Shown: positions 39,001 to 52,273, counted from the stretch's first letter. The stretch: 64,000 bases of DNA from Brachypodius melanocephalos (GCA_013398615.1 VZSR01003807.1:22445595-22509594), one strand, 5' to 3'. Numbers and translations: made by a program. Notes: a model not told the origin generated them from the letters alone.

Positions 39001-42000
39001 GAAAAGAATGATGGAACCTCCACTCTTGATACCTCCAATGTGCTTCTTAAGATAATCTTTTACTGTCAGAGAGAGGGAAGTGGTTCAGAACAAAACCAAT
39101 TAAACTTTACTCAGATAACTTTGAAAATAGAGTTTCATGATCAAGGCGTTGTAAAGCATTGCATTTGGAACAAATCTGGCCTGTGCTTCAGGGAATTTGC
39201 CATTAGCATCTTTTGCACAATCATTCCCTGAACCATTAAAGATGTGAGGTTTAACCCTGATGTTAAAGAACCATTTGAGGTCAGTATTCTGGTGTGAAAG
39301 TTTGTTTTTGTAGACCTATTAAAAATCAAACAGTTTTACATCATAGCTTATGAGGGCTTGAGATGCACTACAAGTTTCCTGACATGTAGTAAACCACAAA
39401 ACATCCATTTAATTTGTGAACATTGATGGTGTGGTGGAAAACAGCATTGCTTCTTTGATGTTTGTGGAGTCACGCCAATTTACACCAGCTCAGGAATTTG
39501 GTCTATTGTTCCTGCAAACATCCTATGACATTTTAAATTATCAAGATGATCATTTGTAAAGACATCCAAAGTATTAGAATAACAGTTCCTTGGCAAAAAA
39601 CTCTTGGGAGATTTAACTTATTAAAAAAATAAAAATTACATATGTTCTTTTTATCTGAATAAAAACTTCTTTCATGCATGACTTACCAGGAGGCTGAAGC
39701 TGTGATTTGCTAGCTGTGGATGCAACTTTGTGAATCAGAAAGGCAGACAATCTCAGTGAAGCAACTGATGTTTGCTCAGACTCATAGGACATAAAATTTT
39801 AAAATCCTCAAATAAAGGCATCCAGGATCTAATTTTCTGTTTTTCAGTTTCTTTTTAGGGGTTTCTCCCTGTTGTTTTCATCTTGTCTTTGTCATTAACA
39901 GTGCGTGTAAAAACATATGAAAAGAAAGGCAGCAAATACTTTGTCTTACCTTTTCTATCTCTATCTTCACAGAATTAACAGTTTTTTACCTAGATGTTGT
40001 GTTTGATCCTGAAGCTGATTTCAAGCAAAACTGAAAATGGGCATTTTATTTAGAGGAGTGGGAAAGATATCAGAAACTACAGCTATATTCTACAGAATGA
40101 AATGCAGGTATCCACAGATATTTGTGTGTTTATCTGCAAGGATGTACCTGGATGTACATACCATGTGTTGGTAAAATTTTCTGTGGCTAGTATTAGTTGG
40201 AGCGTTTCAGAAAGGAGAGAGAAAGGAGTAAAGAAATGCTCAAAGTAAGAACTATGTCCCGTCTCTAAGGAAAAATAGGTTAGGTTGGTGGCAGAACTCA
40301 GCAGCACTGAGAATTCCATCTGAGATTTCATGTGCTCGAAGGGAGGACACATGGATATGGAGTAATGGGGCTTCAAGAAAATCTGAAGCAATCTGAAGAT
40401 GTTTCTGACTCTGCCACAAGGCTCACGGATGAGGTTTGGTGACATTTTTTTTGCCAAGACTTCTTTATATGGCAAGAAAAGAAAAACACCAACCTGATTT
40501 TTCTAATAGTGAGACTCCATAAAAGGAAAGAAAATGCAGTTGAAAAAAGAGCTAAAAGATTCAACATAAAGAGATTTTTCAACATAACTATACCTGGAGA
40601 TACAATTGTATCTTTTGGGTATTGCTATGTCAAAATAGTAAAATTCATGACAGGCTTATTTCTCAATTACTCCACCTTGGACAACCTTTGTTGAATGAGA
40701 AAATTAATCTACTCCTGAATAAATTTATATTAATTTTTGCTTTATGCAGATACAGGCAAACCTAGAGGACAAAATTGTTACCTTAAAAATGAATTTACAC
40801 TGACTAGTTTACTGTTTGGATGAACTCCAACTGGCAGGGAAATATAATTTAGACAATTTCACTCATGTTTTTACTTTCATATTTCAATAGTAAAAAAAGA
40901 CTGCCTTGCACAACACCAGAGATGAACATTTTTAGGAATCAAACTGGAAAATATCATGCTGGACAAAGGAACGCTTAGCCAAAGGAATAGTTATGGGAAA
41001 TTGGTGCTTTGCTAGAAATCAGTGGAAGCAGTCCCATGTGGTGGAGAATTTTTGCTATTTTGAGAATAGATTTGATCTCAGTATGGGGTGAAAAGCAGCA
41101 ATTTAGAAATTCTCAGGTTCGTGGAATGGAGAACTGTATGTTCTGAACTGAATAAATTCTTTTCCTTTTAAATATTCAGTGGTGAAGACCTTTGTCTCTC
41201 AAATCCAGCTGCATTCTATTTATTTAGTCTGAAGTTACTGCAGCAACAATGGGGGTTGAAAGGATACATTTGAACTAGCACTGAGAAAACCTGACACTTT
41301 GAGGGAGACACACACAAAAAAAATTAGGGGAATGCCCAGAGGAACAGTTATTTTTTATAAAAGCTATAGGAAATGTATATGAAAATGAGCTCAAAGTGAA
41401 CAGACACATGCAGCAATATTGAGAAAAGTAGAGTGCTTATCAGACTGATATTCTGTTACTTAAGGTTTATATAGCCCTATATGCTGCTTGGAAAAAATGG
41501 ATTTCTGGTTGAACCAAGATGACTGAGTGCTGGATTTGGAAATGTTTTGTCCTGCAGTATCTCTAGAGCACTAGACTCACTGTTCCAGATGCTCTCTGTT
41601 TTAGGAATCTCAGAAATCAGTTATGTGTTTGGTTTTGTTACTTCTTGACAACAGAGGAAGAACAGCAAGTGAACTGTACCCAAATTTTGAGGAAAGTTCT
41701 CTAGATCACTTAATATTTAAAAGGAGAATTTATTTGCCCTAGGTCTTTATTTGACTCTCCTCTTGTCCTGTTTGCTAAAATCTGTTGGTTTGCTCATTTT
41801 AGAGGAAAATAACATAGAGGTTTGTAGTGGAGTTGTGGAGATTTAGCAGTAAAGAGCTGAGAGTGTTGTATTATCAGTTACTGGGTGTAAGTATGTGGTC
41901 TCGTGGGTTGTATCTAAAGGAATACAAAGGTATTATTTTAGACTTGTGTACAAATAAAATTACATTATATTTATCCCAACATGCCAAATAAATTTGTGTG

Positions 42001-43039
42001 CAGATTCAGTATATACTCGGTAGATCACAGAGGTGAGCTTGAATAGGACAAACTTTTTCTTGTACCTTGTAATGATATCCTAACTTTGGAAAGAGACTTG
42101 AATAAGCCAGTTGTGGCAGGAAAACTAGAGTCATAGGAAACAATTGAAGATTTTATTTTGCAGCCTGAGGTGCCTGCCAGTTTCCACTTCTTAAAGCATA
42201 AAACTGCAATAGTTATTTTAGGTTTCAGAGAACTGGATGTACCTTTCTGAGCATGAGGCCATTCAGCACATACTTCATGTTGGGGCACGATGCTCATCCT
42301 GTTGGACTATAAAGTCAATAAGGCATCATTTCTCACCCTGTGACTGTGTTTTCCTTGTTCTTAGGCACTAGCACTGACTGCACAGAACAGAAAATATTAA
42401 ACATAAATATAACAAAGAATTCAGATAAGGTTATTCAATTTTATTATGATGCACTACCTTCTGTTGCTAAACAAGAGAAAATTTTAGCTTCGACCAGCTA
42501 AACCCATGGTTTTCAATCTTATTCACAGGTCATTAGTATAGTGTAAACACTTTATTGGGAATCTGGGATTCTCTCAAAGTCATAGCTACACTTAGAACTA
42601 GTGCAAACTTCCCTTGGTTATGTTCCATTCACTTATTCTCATACAGACATAAAACAAAAAGTGCAGTAGCCAGTTTCCATTATAAGACTAATTGTGATTG
42701 TCTATCTGTATAGTGATGAAAATTGATACTGTAAGTCTTAAAACTAAGGGGGAGATATGTGAACTATTTCTAACAAAAATAAAAGTGTAAAAAGTAGTAA
42801 TTCTTAATAAGAAAAATTCTGCAGTAATACTCTTAGTGATATTTTTCTTTGAAAAAGGAAATATATGAAAGTTATAAAAATATTTAAGTGACAGTTTCTG
42901 GATTTCATACAGAAATTAACTTGTAATATTTGAACATCCATGTTCTTGGTGTGATTAAATGCATATTGGTGACAGAAACACATTTTCTGCTCCCTCGCTT
43001 GTCACTGCTACGTCAATATTGTGACACATGGGATTATAT
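33086..43039. other. Unique AT-rich non-coding DNA
   Basis: No gene or clear interspersed repeat. The 130-codon reverse frame (40,083-40,475) and the 112-codon one (33,350-33,688) lack any recognisable motif and fit chance. A 12-bp duplication (TGCATTGTGTTT-like) lies at about 36,142-36,165. The segment at 37,060-37,330 and the splice-flanked open segment at 38,071-38,171 are discussed in the findings. Confidence 0.55.
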
Positions 43040-43115
43040 TCACAGAAGCTTTTATGTCATCAAGGACTTCTGTAGATCATTTGGTGCAAGCCCTTGCACT
43101 CAAATCAGGGACTAC
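43040..43115 (-). mobile_element. Possible very diverged CR1 3'-end fragment
   Basis: The order of short matches fits a CR1 3' end on the minus strand: 'ttcacagaagcttttatg', then 'aaggacttctgtagatcat', then 'ttggtgcaagcccttgcac' and 'tcaaatcagggactactcc'. Similarity is much weaker than at 25.0, 32.2 and 57.7 kb, and the fragment is under 80 bp. Chance resemblance cannot be excluded. Confidence 0.4.
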
Positions 43116-46100
43116 TCCAAAATGAATTTTTAACAGGCTATTTTGGGAGATGTTGGCACTCCCCGTGCTGCATGAAAGAACTCTGCTATGCAGCCAGTGG
43201 GTGCATGCAATAGCCAAAGCTGAATTTGAAAACAAATCTGATTCAGTGAGGTCTCCTTTAGCAGGGCTTATAATGAGAAAAAAATCAATGTAAACCAAAG
43301 CATTCTTGGCATAGGACCTATGTTGAATCAGATTTAGAGGAAAACTGTACTGGGAGATGTGAAGGGTGTCAGGAAAAGTAATGATCCCAGATTTAAGTCC
43401 TTCTGGAAATTCTTGGAGAGAGTATGCTCTAAATGTCTAAAGGTCAGCAAAGGCAATTATGTACACTTTAGGGAACTAGTGATGTATGTGACTACTTTCT
43501 GTTGAAAACTCTGCTGCCCCAAGGGACTCCTCCAGCAAGCAGCCCAGCTCTCAGAAAGAGACTTGGAGCATAAATCGCTAACCTTGAGTGAACAGCACAC
43601 CACCCAGGCAATAAAATCCAGCTATAAACATAGGGAAAGGCCACATCTTTGATAGCTTCCTGAAATGATTGCAACTTTCTTTTTAAAGCCTTCCTTTCAC
43701 TTAAGCATCTCAGAAAGCTAAGGTGCAGGTTACTGTGACTTTCACTTTTAACATGTTTACCCCTGTGACTCTTATTTTGCAGTAGCTATTTTACTCACTT
43801 TCCCCCCCTCCACTCTTCACGTGCTTATTCCCTTCTTCATCTGCTAAGTCACATGAGCCTTACTATCCACTCACAGTGGGAAGCAACCATGAAACTCATG
43901 TGATTTTTATTTAAGTCTAAGTTCTTCTTCATGGACTCAATGAATTATTATGCAAGACCTTAGTTTTATTCATATAAAAATTTAATTTCTTGTTTATTTT
44001 GCATTCTTTGCCTTCTCTCATCTATTCACATATTTCATCACTCCTAATTATTTTTCTTAATCTGAAAAGATTTGGCTGTTTTAGGTCTTTTATGCTTTTT
44101 CTGTATGTGTCTATATCAGATAATTTGTTAAAGGAAAAATGTTTGGCTAAATAAGAATAATGTTGTAATAAGGGTGGAGTACATTTCTTGTTTTGAAAAA
44201 TTCCTTCCAAGATTTTCATCTCCATTTTTTCTGCAAATGTTTAGCCAAAGAAATAAAATAAACAGAAAATCACAGAGGGTAAAACTGGAGTAAAACACCA
44301 GTAATTTTTTTCTTTGCTAGATACTGACCAACTCCAAAATTAATTTAAAAACCAGATCTCTTCAGTGTTTGCTATTTATAAGCCTTTCTTCTTCTTTTTT
44401 TTTTTTCTTTTTTTTCATTAAGATTTAAGACCAAAGTGCAGTCGGAAAACAAATCCAAAGAAGGCCAGATCCTTCACGATGTCGTTTTGTCTGCCTGCTA
44501 CTTTCTCTGTGTCCACACCAGTAGTTACACATGATCTTAAGGTCACCTTAAAGCCTGGATTTACTAAAAATCTTTAAGGCAAAACCTATATAACTCTCCT
44601 CAGCAGTCCACTCCATACAGATCTGCAGACTCTGGCAACCAGGCAGCAGTGGATTCACATTCAGCTCCTCTGGAAAGTGTGAACCTGTACAGGGATGGAG
44701 CACCACAAGTGCATTCGCAGCGAATCCACCTCTGCTGTTAGATAATCTTAGACAGATCAGAAGAACACAAATGGTTTCCTAGGAGACCTGAGCAAGAGAA
44801 ATTTGGAGATGCCTTACTACTGTGCTCTAAAGAGAATCAGAATGTGGTTGACCTTGGTGAAATTTGGGGATTTATCAGGAAAAGGAAGCAATTTGGTTGG
44901 GCTCATTACCCTGGGTTCAGCCTTGTTGTTAGTTCTCAGTGGCAAAAAACCACTGGGTTTCACAGTGTGTTTAATGTCCAGAGAAGACTTTGCTGCAGAG
45001 GCAAAACTTCCAGTGGTCCACAGTCAGTGTGCCATCCTTTCTTTCCTCTACTGTGTATCAAAGTAAAGGAGAATCAATCAGTTGAACACGGACTCTGGTG
45101 AAGTCACCTCTGAAATATGCTTGCTTGTGACTTTAAATGTTGGCCTCATGAAGCCATTGCTAGATGAGGAGCTTTTCTCAGGAATGTTTACTGAAAGAGC
45201 ACATTTTAAAGCAACAGGGAGGAATACTTGCCAAGTGGAAGCATTCTTACCCATATCTTGTGACTAGTGCATCCAATCAAAGCAGTTCTGTTTCCCAGGC
45301 TAGGATAATTAAACCAGATGCTCTTGAATAAACTACAGAGTATTGCAAAACAATTTTCCTGTTTAATTAAAATAATAAACATTTTCTCTTAATACAAAAT
45401 TCATCAACAAGAAAAGAGTTGGGATTTGGCTGCAGAATTATTTGCTGTAGAACATTTGCTGTATTTCATGCTGCAAGGTGGTCATTTGTGATACTGCCAT
45501 GTTATTTTAGAACCAACATAAAAGGTTTAATGAACACTAGAGCTAATCAAAAAAAAGGAACATCTGTCTTGCTTCACTACTTGTCAATTTGTCTGCTAGA
45601 CCTATGCAACCAGTTAGATCCACATTGTTGAAATCATTTTTCAAATGCAAAAGGGTAAACCTAAAAGATCTTTAAACTTAAGACCGAGGTGAGATGTTGA
45701 GACAATTTTTGAGGGATAAATATTGGCCGTATTTTGCATAGCAATCATAGATATATAAAAGAAGATCAAATTATCTAAATATTTTCTAAAGTCATAATCT
45801 GGCCCTAGAAGAATATTCAATGAACAAAAATTTGAGCTAAGTTTCTTCTAAGTCCATTGATATAGTTAAACAAAAAACTTTCACAATCTTGGGGATTTAG
45901 TTGATTGTTTATTTATAGAGTATGGCATATTGATAAACATAAATTGTGGTTGGTTCCATTTTCCAGTGTCAGATACAGGGGTTTTAATTTCCATTGAATA
46001 CAATGCAGCAGAAGGAAGGAAAATGTGAAATATCCCATGATCTTCTAACATAGTTGATTTTCTGTTAATGATTATTTTGATCAGTAAAAAAATAGTAAAC

Positions 46101-49100
46101 TCAATTATTCAGTCTTTCTTACTGCCTTTCATCAAAATGTAAATATTTTGAAATCACATATAAATTTATATACTTATTCTTTTACATGTTTTGCTTTTAT
46201 ACAATAGCTTGATCACTTTGGCAGATAATATTGTAAGGATGTGGGGTAGTTAGATGTGTTTTAATACATAAATTATGTGATATTGTTTCAGTTTCTTGGC
46301 TGAATAACTGTATCTTCTAGTTAGGCAGTCTTGAGAAAATTAAGTTCAAAAAAAGTTAGGTATAGCAATGGCCACTTGAAGGTGGTTTGAATGGAATATG
46401 CATCTGTCTTCTTGACATGTATCCATGTTGTTCCATCAATTCTTAATCCCTCTGCAGTATTTTCTTCCCCTTCTAATTTCCCTCTGCCATATGTGCTCCA
46501 TTCTCTGGCTGGCAATGCATCTGATCCCAATTTCTAGGCCCAGTGTTTCTTCTCATTCTTCCAAATCATTGGAAACTACTCAAGAGCAGAATTGTCTCTG
46601 ACCCTGTCTCTTTTATGCCACAGTTTCCCAAATCTGGACAAATATATCTGCCCCACTTCATTCCTCTCTAATGACCTTTATACAACTCCATTGACTGCTT
46701 TACTGCAGTCAATGGTTGGCTTGAGAACTCTTTCCAAAAAAAAGCAATGCTCTTTCCCATGATATTCGAGCAGTTACCATGCCACATCCTCCTGATTCTT
46801 GGTTTGACACTGTGCAAAGGAAGGTAGATGAATATGTAACATTCCAGGCCTTACAGGACTGAGGTGTTTCTAGCTGGGCAATGAGGAGAGGTGAAGTTTA
46901 AATCCTAACGTATACATAAAAGGTGAGGTTAAATTTTTTGAGTCACACATTTTGATTTACTTGTGGATATCCTGCCAAAGCCCAGCTTTGGGATGGAATA
47001 GTGTTTATTAGATAAGGCCTTTTCTTTCATTAAAAAGGATTGTCTGTTTAATTTTGAGTGAGTATGTTCTTGGTGCATTGCTGTTAATAAACATTAGACA
47101 CGTAAGTGCAATTAGCCTCCAGATGTTCATGTAACATCACTATCCTCCTCTAGTCAAAGATGTGAGGGTAAAGAAATGTTTAAATAAATTCAGAGGTCAT
47201 TTCCTCTATTCCCAGGATTTTTGACCTTGAGAGAAATTTAGAGTTGTGAAGAAATTAAGTAGTGACAGCTGGTCACTGGTCCCATTTCCACACAGCAGTG
47301 GACAGCTATCTTCAAATGCACATAAATATGGACACAAACCACTGTTTCATTTTTAAAAATTGGCTGTAGGTATTTGTTTTGAATCTAGAACACCTATGAA
47401 AATATGTCTGGTACAAGCGTGTGAAATAAACTGCTGTGGGAAACCCTCTTATTTGTTTAAGTTTGAAATCATGCTGTTTATAACATTCATAATCTCTGAA
47501 CAGATGATTTACTCCAAATTAAGATGGAAGACTACTGTGCAAGTTTGTTTTTCATATAAAACAGCTATCTGCCTCATGAGCTCTCTCACTTTCAAATTCA
47601 GCAGGATGAAGATATGAAATCTTACTCCCTGTCATTAAGTGGTAGAGATTTTCCCCCCACTTCCATTCCAGTCATGCCATACTTCAGTTAGGCAGATGTT
47701 TCCAGCTTGAAATATCCTGGTAGAGAATTAACAACACTGGTGACAAGGAACACTTAAAAATCATTAAAATTTATGACAAATTAGAGAAGTTGGTGCAACC
47801 AGCGAAAATTGCAATTTTATTTTAAAATGTAGGCACTAATTTCTTGTGATAGGCATAGTAGAGAGCAGTAGCAAATTGCTCCCTCAGGGTTACTTATCTG
47901 CAAAGTCCCTTCCCACTTACAGAATTTCTTAGAGATGAGAAGGACTTTTGAAAACTTGTAAAACTTAACAGTTTTCAAAACTATGTACCATTTCCATGTA
48001 GCTATTGGAAAATGATTCACATTTCAGACTTGCATAGTGATGCAAAAGGAATCTATAACTGTGTATGCAACAAAGCCTATGTATTGCTTTTCTGAAAATG
48101 TCTTTAATGATATACACTGGGACAGATTGTTTTTTATGAAAAATGACAGCTTTCAAAGTTCAGGCAGAAGTGAATTTAACATTTCCATAGGTAATGGAAT
48201 TAGTATTAGTGATAGAAGGAGAACTGAGAAACACTACAAACTCATGCTTAGGACCAAGGGGAAAGCAAACTGCCTTAGCAAACAAAATATAAAGCATGCT
48301 GGAAGAGTCTCAAGCTCACAAACAATTTTTCTGCTATGAAAGAGCTAGCTCACTCTCGATGAGTATGTATATTTTAAGTGGCCTCTTACAAGAAATGCCT
48401 CAAGATCAGGCATTAAGCCAGAAAATGCAAAGCAGTCCATCAATCATCTTCTCAAATCAATGATATGGAGACCAAGAGACAGTATGAAAAGGAAAGAGTA
48501 AAGAACTTCTTATCCTGCAGAACGACATATATGCCTGAAAGGAAAGAAAGTAGAGCCTTGCCAACTAGTGACATATATAAATAATTATATACTCAATATG
48601 TGAAGAGAAAGACTTCCATTTCACATTTGTTTATCAGTTTATATGGCATGTATGTATCAGCTGTGCATAGCACAGCAGATCCTGACCAAAACTGTTGTAT
48701 TGTTAAAATAGCTAAATTAAACACATGCTAAAACATACCTTAAAATGTATAATAAGATAAAAACCTAAAGAATATATAGAGCAGAGGTGTTTTATTCCTT
48801 GTGTTCAAGGGATCAATGTGAATTTCTTGGGCAGAAAATTCCATGTAAAAAATGAAATGGAAAGTAGGGCAAACCTTTAAATGAGAATCTACCAGACACT
48901 GAAGACTGACGTGATGCTGTTGTTGAAAGAGGTTAATGAGTTGTAAAGACCAAGATTTGTAACTATTTGTAACTAGACCAAAACATATGAATACAAAGTG
49001 AGTGCCTAAGATCCTCAGAGAATAATCTGAGGTTAAATTAGAGAGTCAGATGAGGCCAACTTCATTTCACTGTTGTAATATTGTGAATAAACCTCCTCTG

Positions 49101-49194
49101 TCATTAAGCCACACAAAATTATCCACATCTGAAGGGCCTATATAAAAGCTGGTGACTAATGTCTAAATGTTAGATAATTGCTGTATGTGTACAG
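43116..49194. other. Unique AT-rich non-coding DNA
   Basis: No gene recognised. A T-rich run lies at about 44,390-44,420 and a short perfect hairpin at 46,688-46,715. The open frame at 48,037-48,339 (100 codons, + strand) has no recognisable motif. Sequence just upstream of the Ty3/gypsy fossil might hold more of that element, but I cannot see convincing motifs before about 49,195. Confidence 0.5.
46688..46715. repeat. Perfect inverted repeat: 11-bp stem, 6-nt loop
   Basis: CCATTGACTGC (46,688-46,698) and its exact reverse complement (46,705-46,715) enclose loop TTTACT. A small, stable hairpin without identifiable function. Confidence 0.92.
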
Positions 49195-50090
49195 AGAGAC
49201 AACTAGCCAATGGAAGATGGTTGTAAGAATTATGTGTTTTAGACATTCAAAAATGTTTGTTTATGTTGATGTAGTAAGTGGTAAAGTGAACTTTAATCAT
49301 CTTTTAGGATTTTGTAGAGAGTTGATTTGGCAAGTGCTGTTTACAGCCTCGCCTCTTGCACAGGTAACACTGATAAGCCAGCAAAGGCATTTCAAATGAA
49401 GCATCACAGGCCTTCTGTAAAAGAAAGCACATGCTTAAACTACAAATAGAGATTTTATGGTGGCAGAAAAGAGAGAGGGTGTCCATCTCACGTAAAATAT
49501 TGGATAAGCAGTGAAAGTATTCAAATTTACTGAACATAACTTCTAAAAGCACATGCGCCTTCATTCACTTTTTAACAACTTTCTCTTTGTTCTTTAGCAG
49601 TTTCAAATTATTTACATAGTTTGCTAAGAATAAGAGCTGTGTCTGGGACTGAGAGAGAGAACCAAGTATTTTAGAGCTTCCCTGGCCCCCCATGCTGCTT
49701 ATTTGTTTTGAGCAACAATTTATCTGTAACATAAGAGAAGGGATATTTCTGACCCATACTGTGACAATCTCTGGAGAATAGTCAAATGACATGATAGATT
49801 TACTGCCAGTTGGAGACAGAAAGTCTAACTTTTATCGTTGGACTTTCAAGTGCTTCCATAATTGCATGGGAAGTCTCTTTACCATTTGGACAGATCACAA
49901 ACCACTTGTGGGTTTTGCTAGTGAAACTCAGTGCCATCTGTGCTGCCTGGCTGCAGCACTGGGCTTCGACCAAAGCCTTAAAAAAATTGTTGGAGTGCCA
50001 TCAACCACTGCTGTTATCACAACATGGAAATTTTAGAGTGCCTATATTGTTTATGAAATATCTGAGGTAGATGCTGAGGAAATTTTTCAG
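49195..50090 (+). mobile_element. Decayed Ty3/gypsy retrotransposon pol fragment (RT end plus RNase H)
   Basis: Motifs of Ty3/gypsy polymerase appear in order on the + strand. (1) The RT active-site region FVYVD at 49,256-49,270, then SGK at 49,277 and HL at 49,298; one of the two catalytic Asp is missing. (2) A connection-domain-like AF-x(3)-LT-x(2)-S-x-F at 49,557-49,592, then W-D-stop-E-R-E at 49,644-49,661. (3) YCQLETESL followed by GL at 49,801-49,845, matching the RNase H Y-x-Q-x-E-x-E-x-L signature, one frame away. (4) FTIWTDHKPL at 49,878-49,907, back in the frame of (2). (5) VPSTTA...TTW at 49,995-50,027, then SAY..YEI at 50,037-50,060. The span from (1) to (4) is 628 bp (about 209 codons), close to my memory of family spacing. 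Stops (for example 49,617, 49,650 and 50,034) and frameshifts show it is dead. No LTRs, gag or clear integrase seen. Confidence 0.82.
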
Positions 50091-52153
50091 AATAAGGGAG
50101 TCTTCCTGAAGAAACCTTGAAGATGGCTACTCCTGAGGGAAAATCATGCCATCCCCTGGGATAAGGTAAGTAATTTAAAAACACTTCAAGTGGATTGAGT
50201 TTGGGAGATTTAGGAGCAAAGGAACAGAAAAATTGCTACGAGTGGACAAATAACTTAACACAAACATCACAGTACCTGTCAAGAACAAAATAAAATCCTG
50301 GTAGCATTTTCAGAAGCACAACCTGTTAATCCTTGCATAAATCTTTGGTTTGGGTCAGTTTTTAGTGGCTGAACAGTGATGGTACTGCATGGCCAGAAAC
50401 AGATACTGAGGCATCACCGTGGCTATTGGTGAAAAGTAGGGACAGATACCAACTATATGCAAGTCTGCTGAAGGATGCCAAGTCTTGAGTAAGAATTTAT
50501 TTACTTTCACCTGTATTTCCCAACTGCAGCTGAGCTGACCTTTATTAGAACCTGTGAAGAAGATGAAAAGTATAGAATTAATGGAAAGTTAGGAGATTTG
50601 GCTGAAATTTCTCTGAAATTCAGAAGATTGGAGAAAAATATTCATTTTTACTTAATCCAGCCAGCACAGAATAGCATTCCATGCTATTTGGAACTTTGAT
50701 TCCAGCAAGCACTGCAAAACCCAAAGCTGCAAGTGCCATCCAAAGACAGAACTGGATTCAAAGAACTTTTTTATAACATCGTTTCCAGTGTCTGGCTGCA
50801 GATTTCAGATTTTACCCCAAAACAAATGCAAATTTAGTTATTTAGAAGTATACATCAGTGATGTAAACAAAAAATGGCTGGATGATATTAGGTGCTCAAA
50901 ATGGTGTTATCTGGGTGATTCAGAGTATTTTTAGTACAGACATTTTCCATCTTTTCCTTTTGTCTCATTTACTGTGTAGGTATTATTCTCCACATATCAG
51001 TCTGAAATAGAGTCACCAAGTCAAATGTGAGGTATTGTGAATAAACAATCACCCTTAATTTTTCACCCCTGTTTTCTTCACGTTGGGAGGTCTGATTTGC
51101 TCAGATAAGACCTGGATGAACAGGAAGTTCAAGCTTGTTCTAAACAAACTTTTAAGCTACTTGAGATTTTGTACATCATAAGTACACATCATTTTCCATT
51201 TATAAAGTGTTGCTTGATCTGCTTATCCCTGCTGTGTGGGTGATTAAGAAGCAAATATCTTTGTGTGTTTGCCCACGCACATTATTATCTTGTCTTTTCC
51301 TGCATGCAGAAGAGCTAGAATGAAAGTTCTTGAGGACTCTGGTGGACACAGCATGACTCACATGAAACCCCAAGAGTATGTTTAAATCCCTTTTAAGGGA
51401 TCTTTTCAGAACGGTTGGATGGAAGCAGATAGACAGCCACTGGACTATGATTGGTTTTGGTTTTGTACCTTTTTTTTTTTTTTTTTGTTATCCCATTGGT
51501 CTCAGGCCTGCAAGCGTAGTAGAAAGTAATTAAGAAGATAGTCATGGATAAAAAGGTTCATTGAAGAAAGGGGTGTGTGTGTTCAACTTTTGAAAAGAGA
51601 GAAATGTAGAATGCAAATGAATAATTGTCTGGATCTTAAAAACTTTTAAAGATCTAAGCCTTTTTAGTGTTTCGGTTGCTTTTTTCCTCTTCATTATAAA
51701 GGCCACAGAGCACTACCACTTGTTGATTAGATAGTTCTCAGCTTTCTGTTTTATTCTGAGTCCCCAGGCCTTGAGTTTTTAATACAGTTCTCATCAGCAA
51801 GAATTGCATAAGGTAACATTAATGTAAAAACAGTGAAGCTCTACACAGAGAGGGATGTTTTCCTAAGCCATGGATTTTGTATCTACTACATAGCAGAGCT
51901 GTTATAAAGCAATTTGGCTCATAAATCTGTGTGTGCATGTGGAGTATATGTGAGAAGGAACCAGTGCTCTGCAGCCACCCCCTCCTATGGCTGGCGGTGT
52001 GACAGTAATGTCCCTGCCTTCCTCCCACACTCATCTGGCTGTGGAGAATGACCCTCAGCCACCTCTGTGCACAGGCAGGGTGTGCGTGGCAGATGCAGGA
52101 TGCTGAGCCACCACCTTCCAGGCTAATGTCTGGCAGCAGCATTACACGGGCTT
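50091..52153. other. Non-coding DNA downstream of the Ty3/gypsy fossil
   Basis: No gene recognised. If the pol fossil continued, integrase remnants would lie here. One weak hint is a frame near 50,680-50,720 reading LFGTLIPA, loosely like the stretch that precedes the integrase zinc finger in this family, but no His/Cys motif follows. A consensus-like splice donor (AAGGTAAGT) at about 50,164 has no convincing partner. A poly(T) run lies at 51,470-51,486. Confidence 0.4.
51470..51486 (-). repeat. Poly(T) run (T17)
   Basis: Seventeen consecutive T. As a possible poly(A) tail on the minus strand it would need retrotransposed sequence to its right; I see none that I recognise. Confidence 0.9.
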
Positions 52154-52273
52154 GCTGCTGGCTCTCCTGCTGCTGGCTCTCCTGCTGCTGGGTCTCTTGC
52201 TGCTGACTCTCTTGCTGCTGGCTCTCCTGCTGCTGGCTCTCCTGCTGCTGGCTCTCCTGCTGCTGGCTCTCCT
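52154..52273. repeat. 15-bp minisatellite, 8 copies
   Basis: Eight adjacent units of GCTGCTGGCTCTCCT make up 120 bp. Units 3 and 4 carry substitutions (GGTCTCTT and GACTCTCTT variants). The unit is a multiple of three, so the minus strand stays open and encodes a Gln-rich ESQQQ repeat inside a 155-codon frame (51,819-52,286). The non-repeat part of that frame has no recognisable domain and no splice or promoter support. I treat it as a minisatellite in a locally GC-rich patch (about 51,950-52,400). A real minus-strand exon is possible but unproven. Confidence 0.9.

Noticed and set aside
40083..40475. 130-codon minus-strand frame
   Set aside because: No recognisable domain, biased toward Ser/Phe/Leu/Thr as expected of random AT-rich sequence.
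50091..50166. Exon ending at the AAG|GTAAGT site
   Set aside because: Acceptor is weak and all three forward frames contain stops or meet one at once; it also overlaps the edge of the decayed retroelement.
52154..52273. CRISPR-like array
   Set aside because: Units are directly adjacent with no spacers, and the window is from an animal genome.
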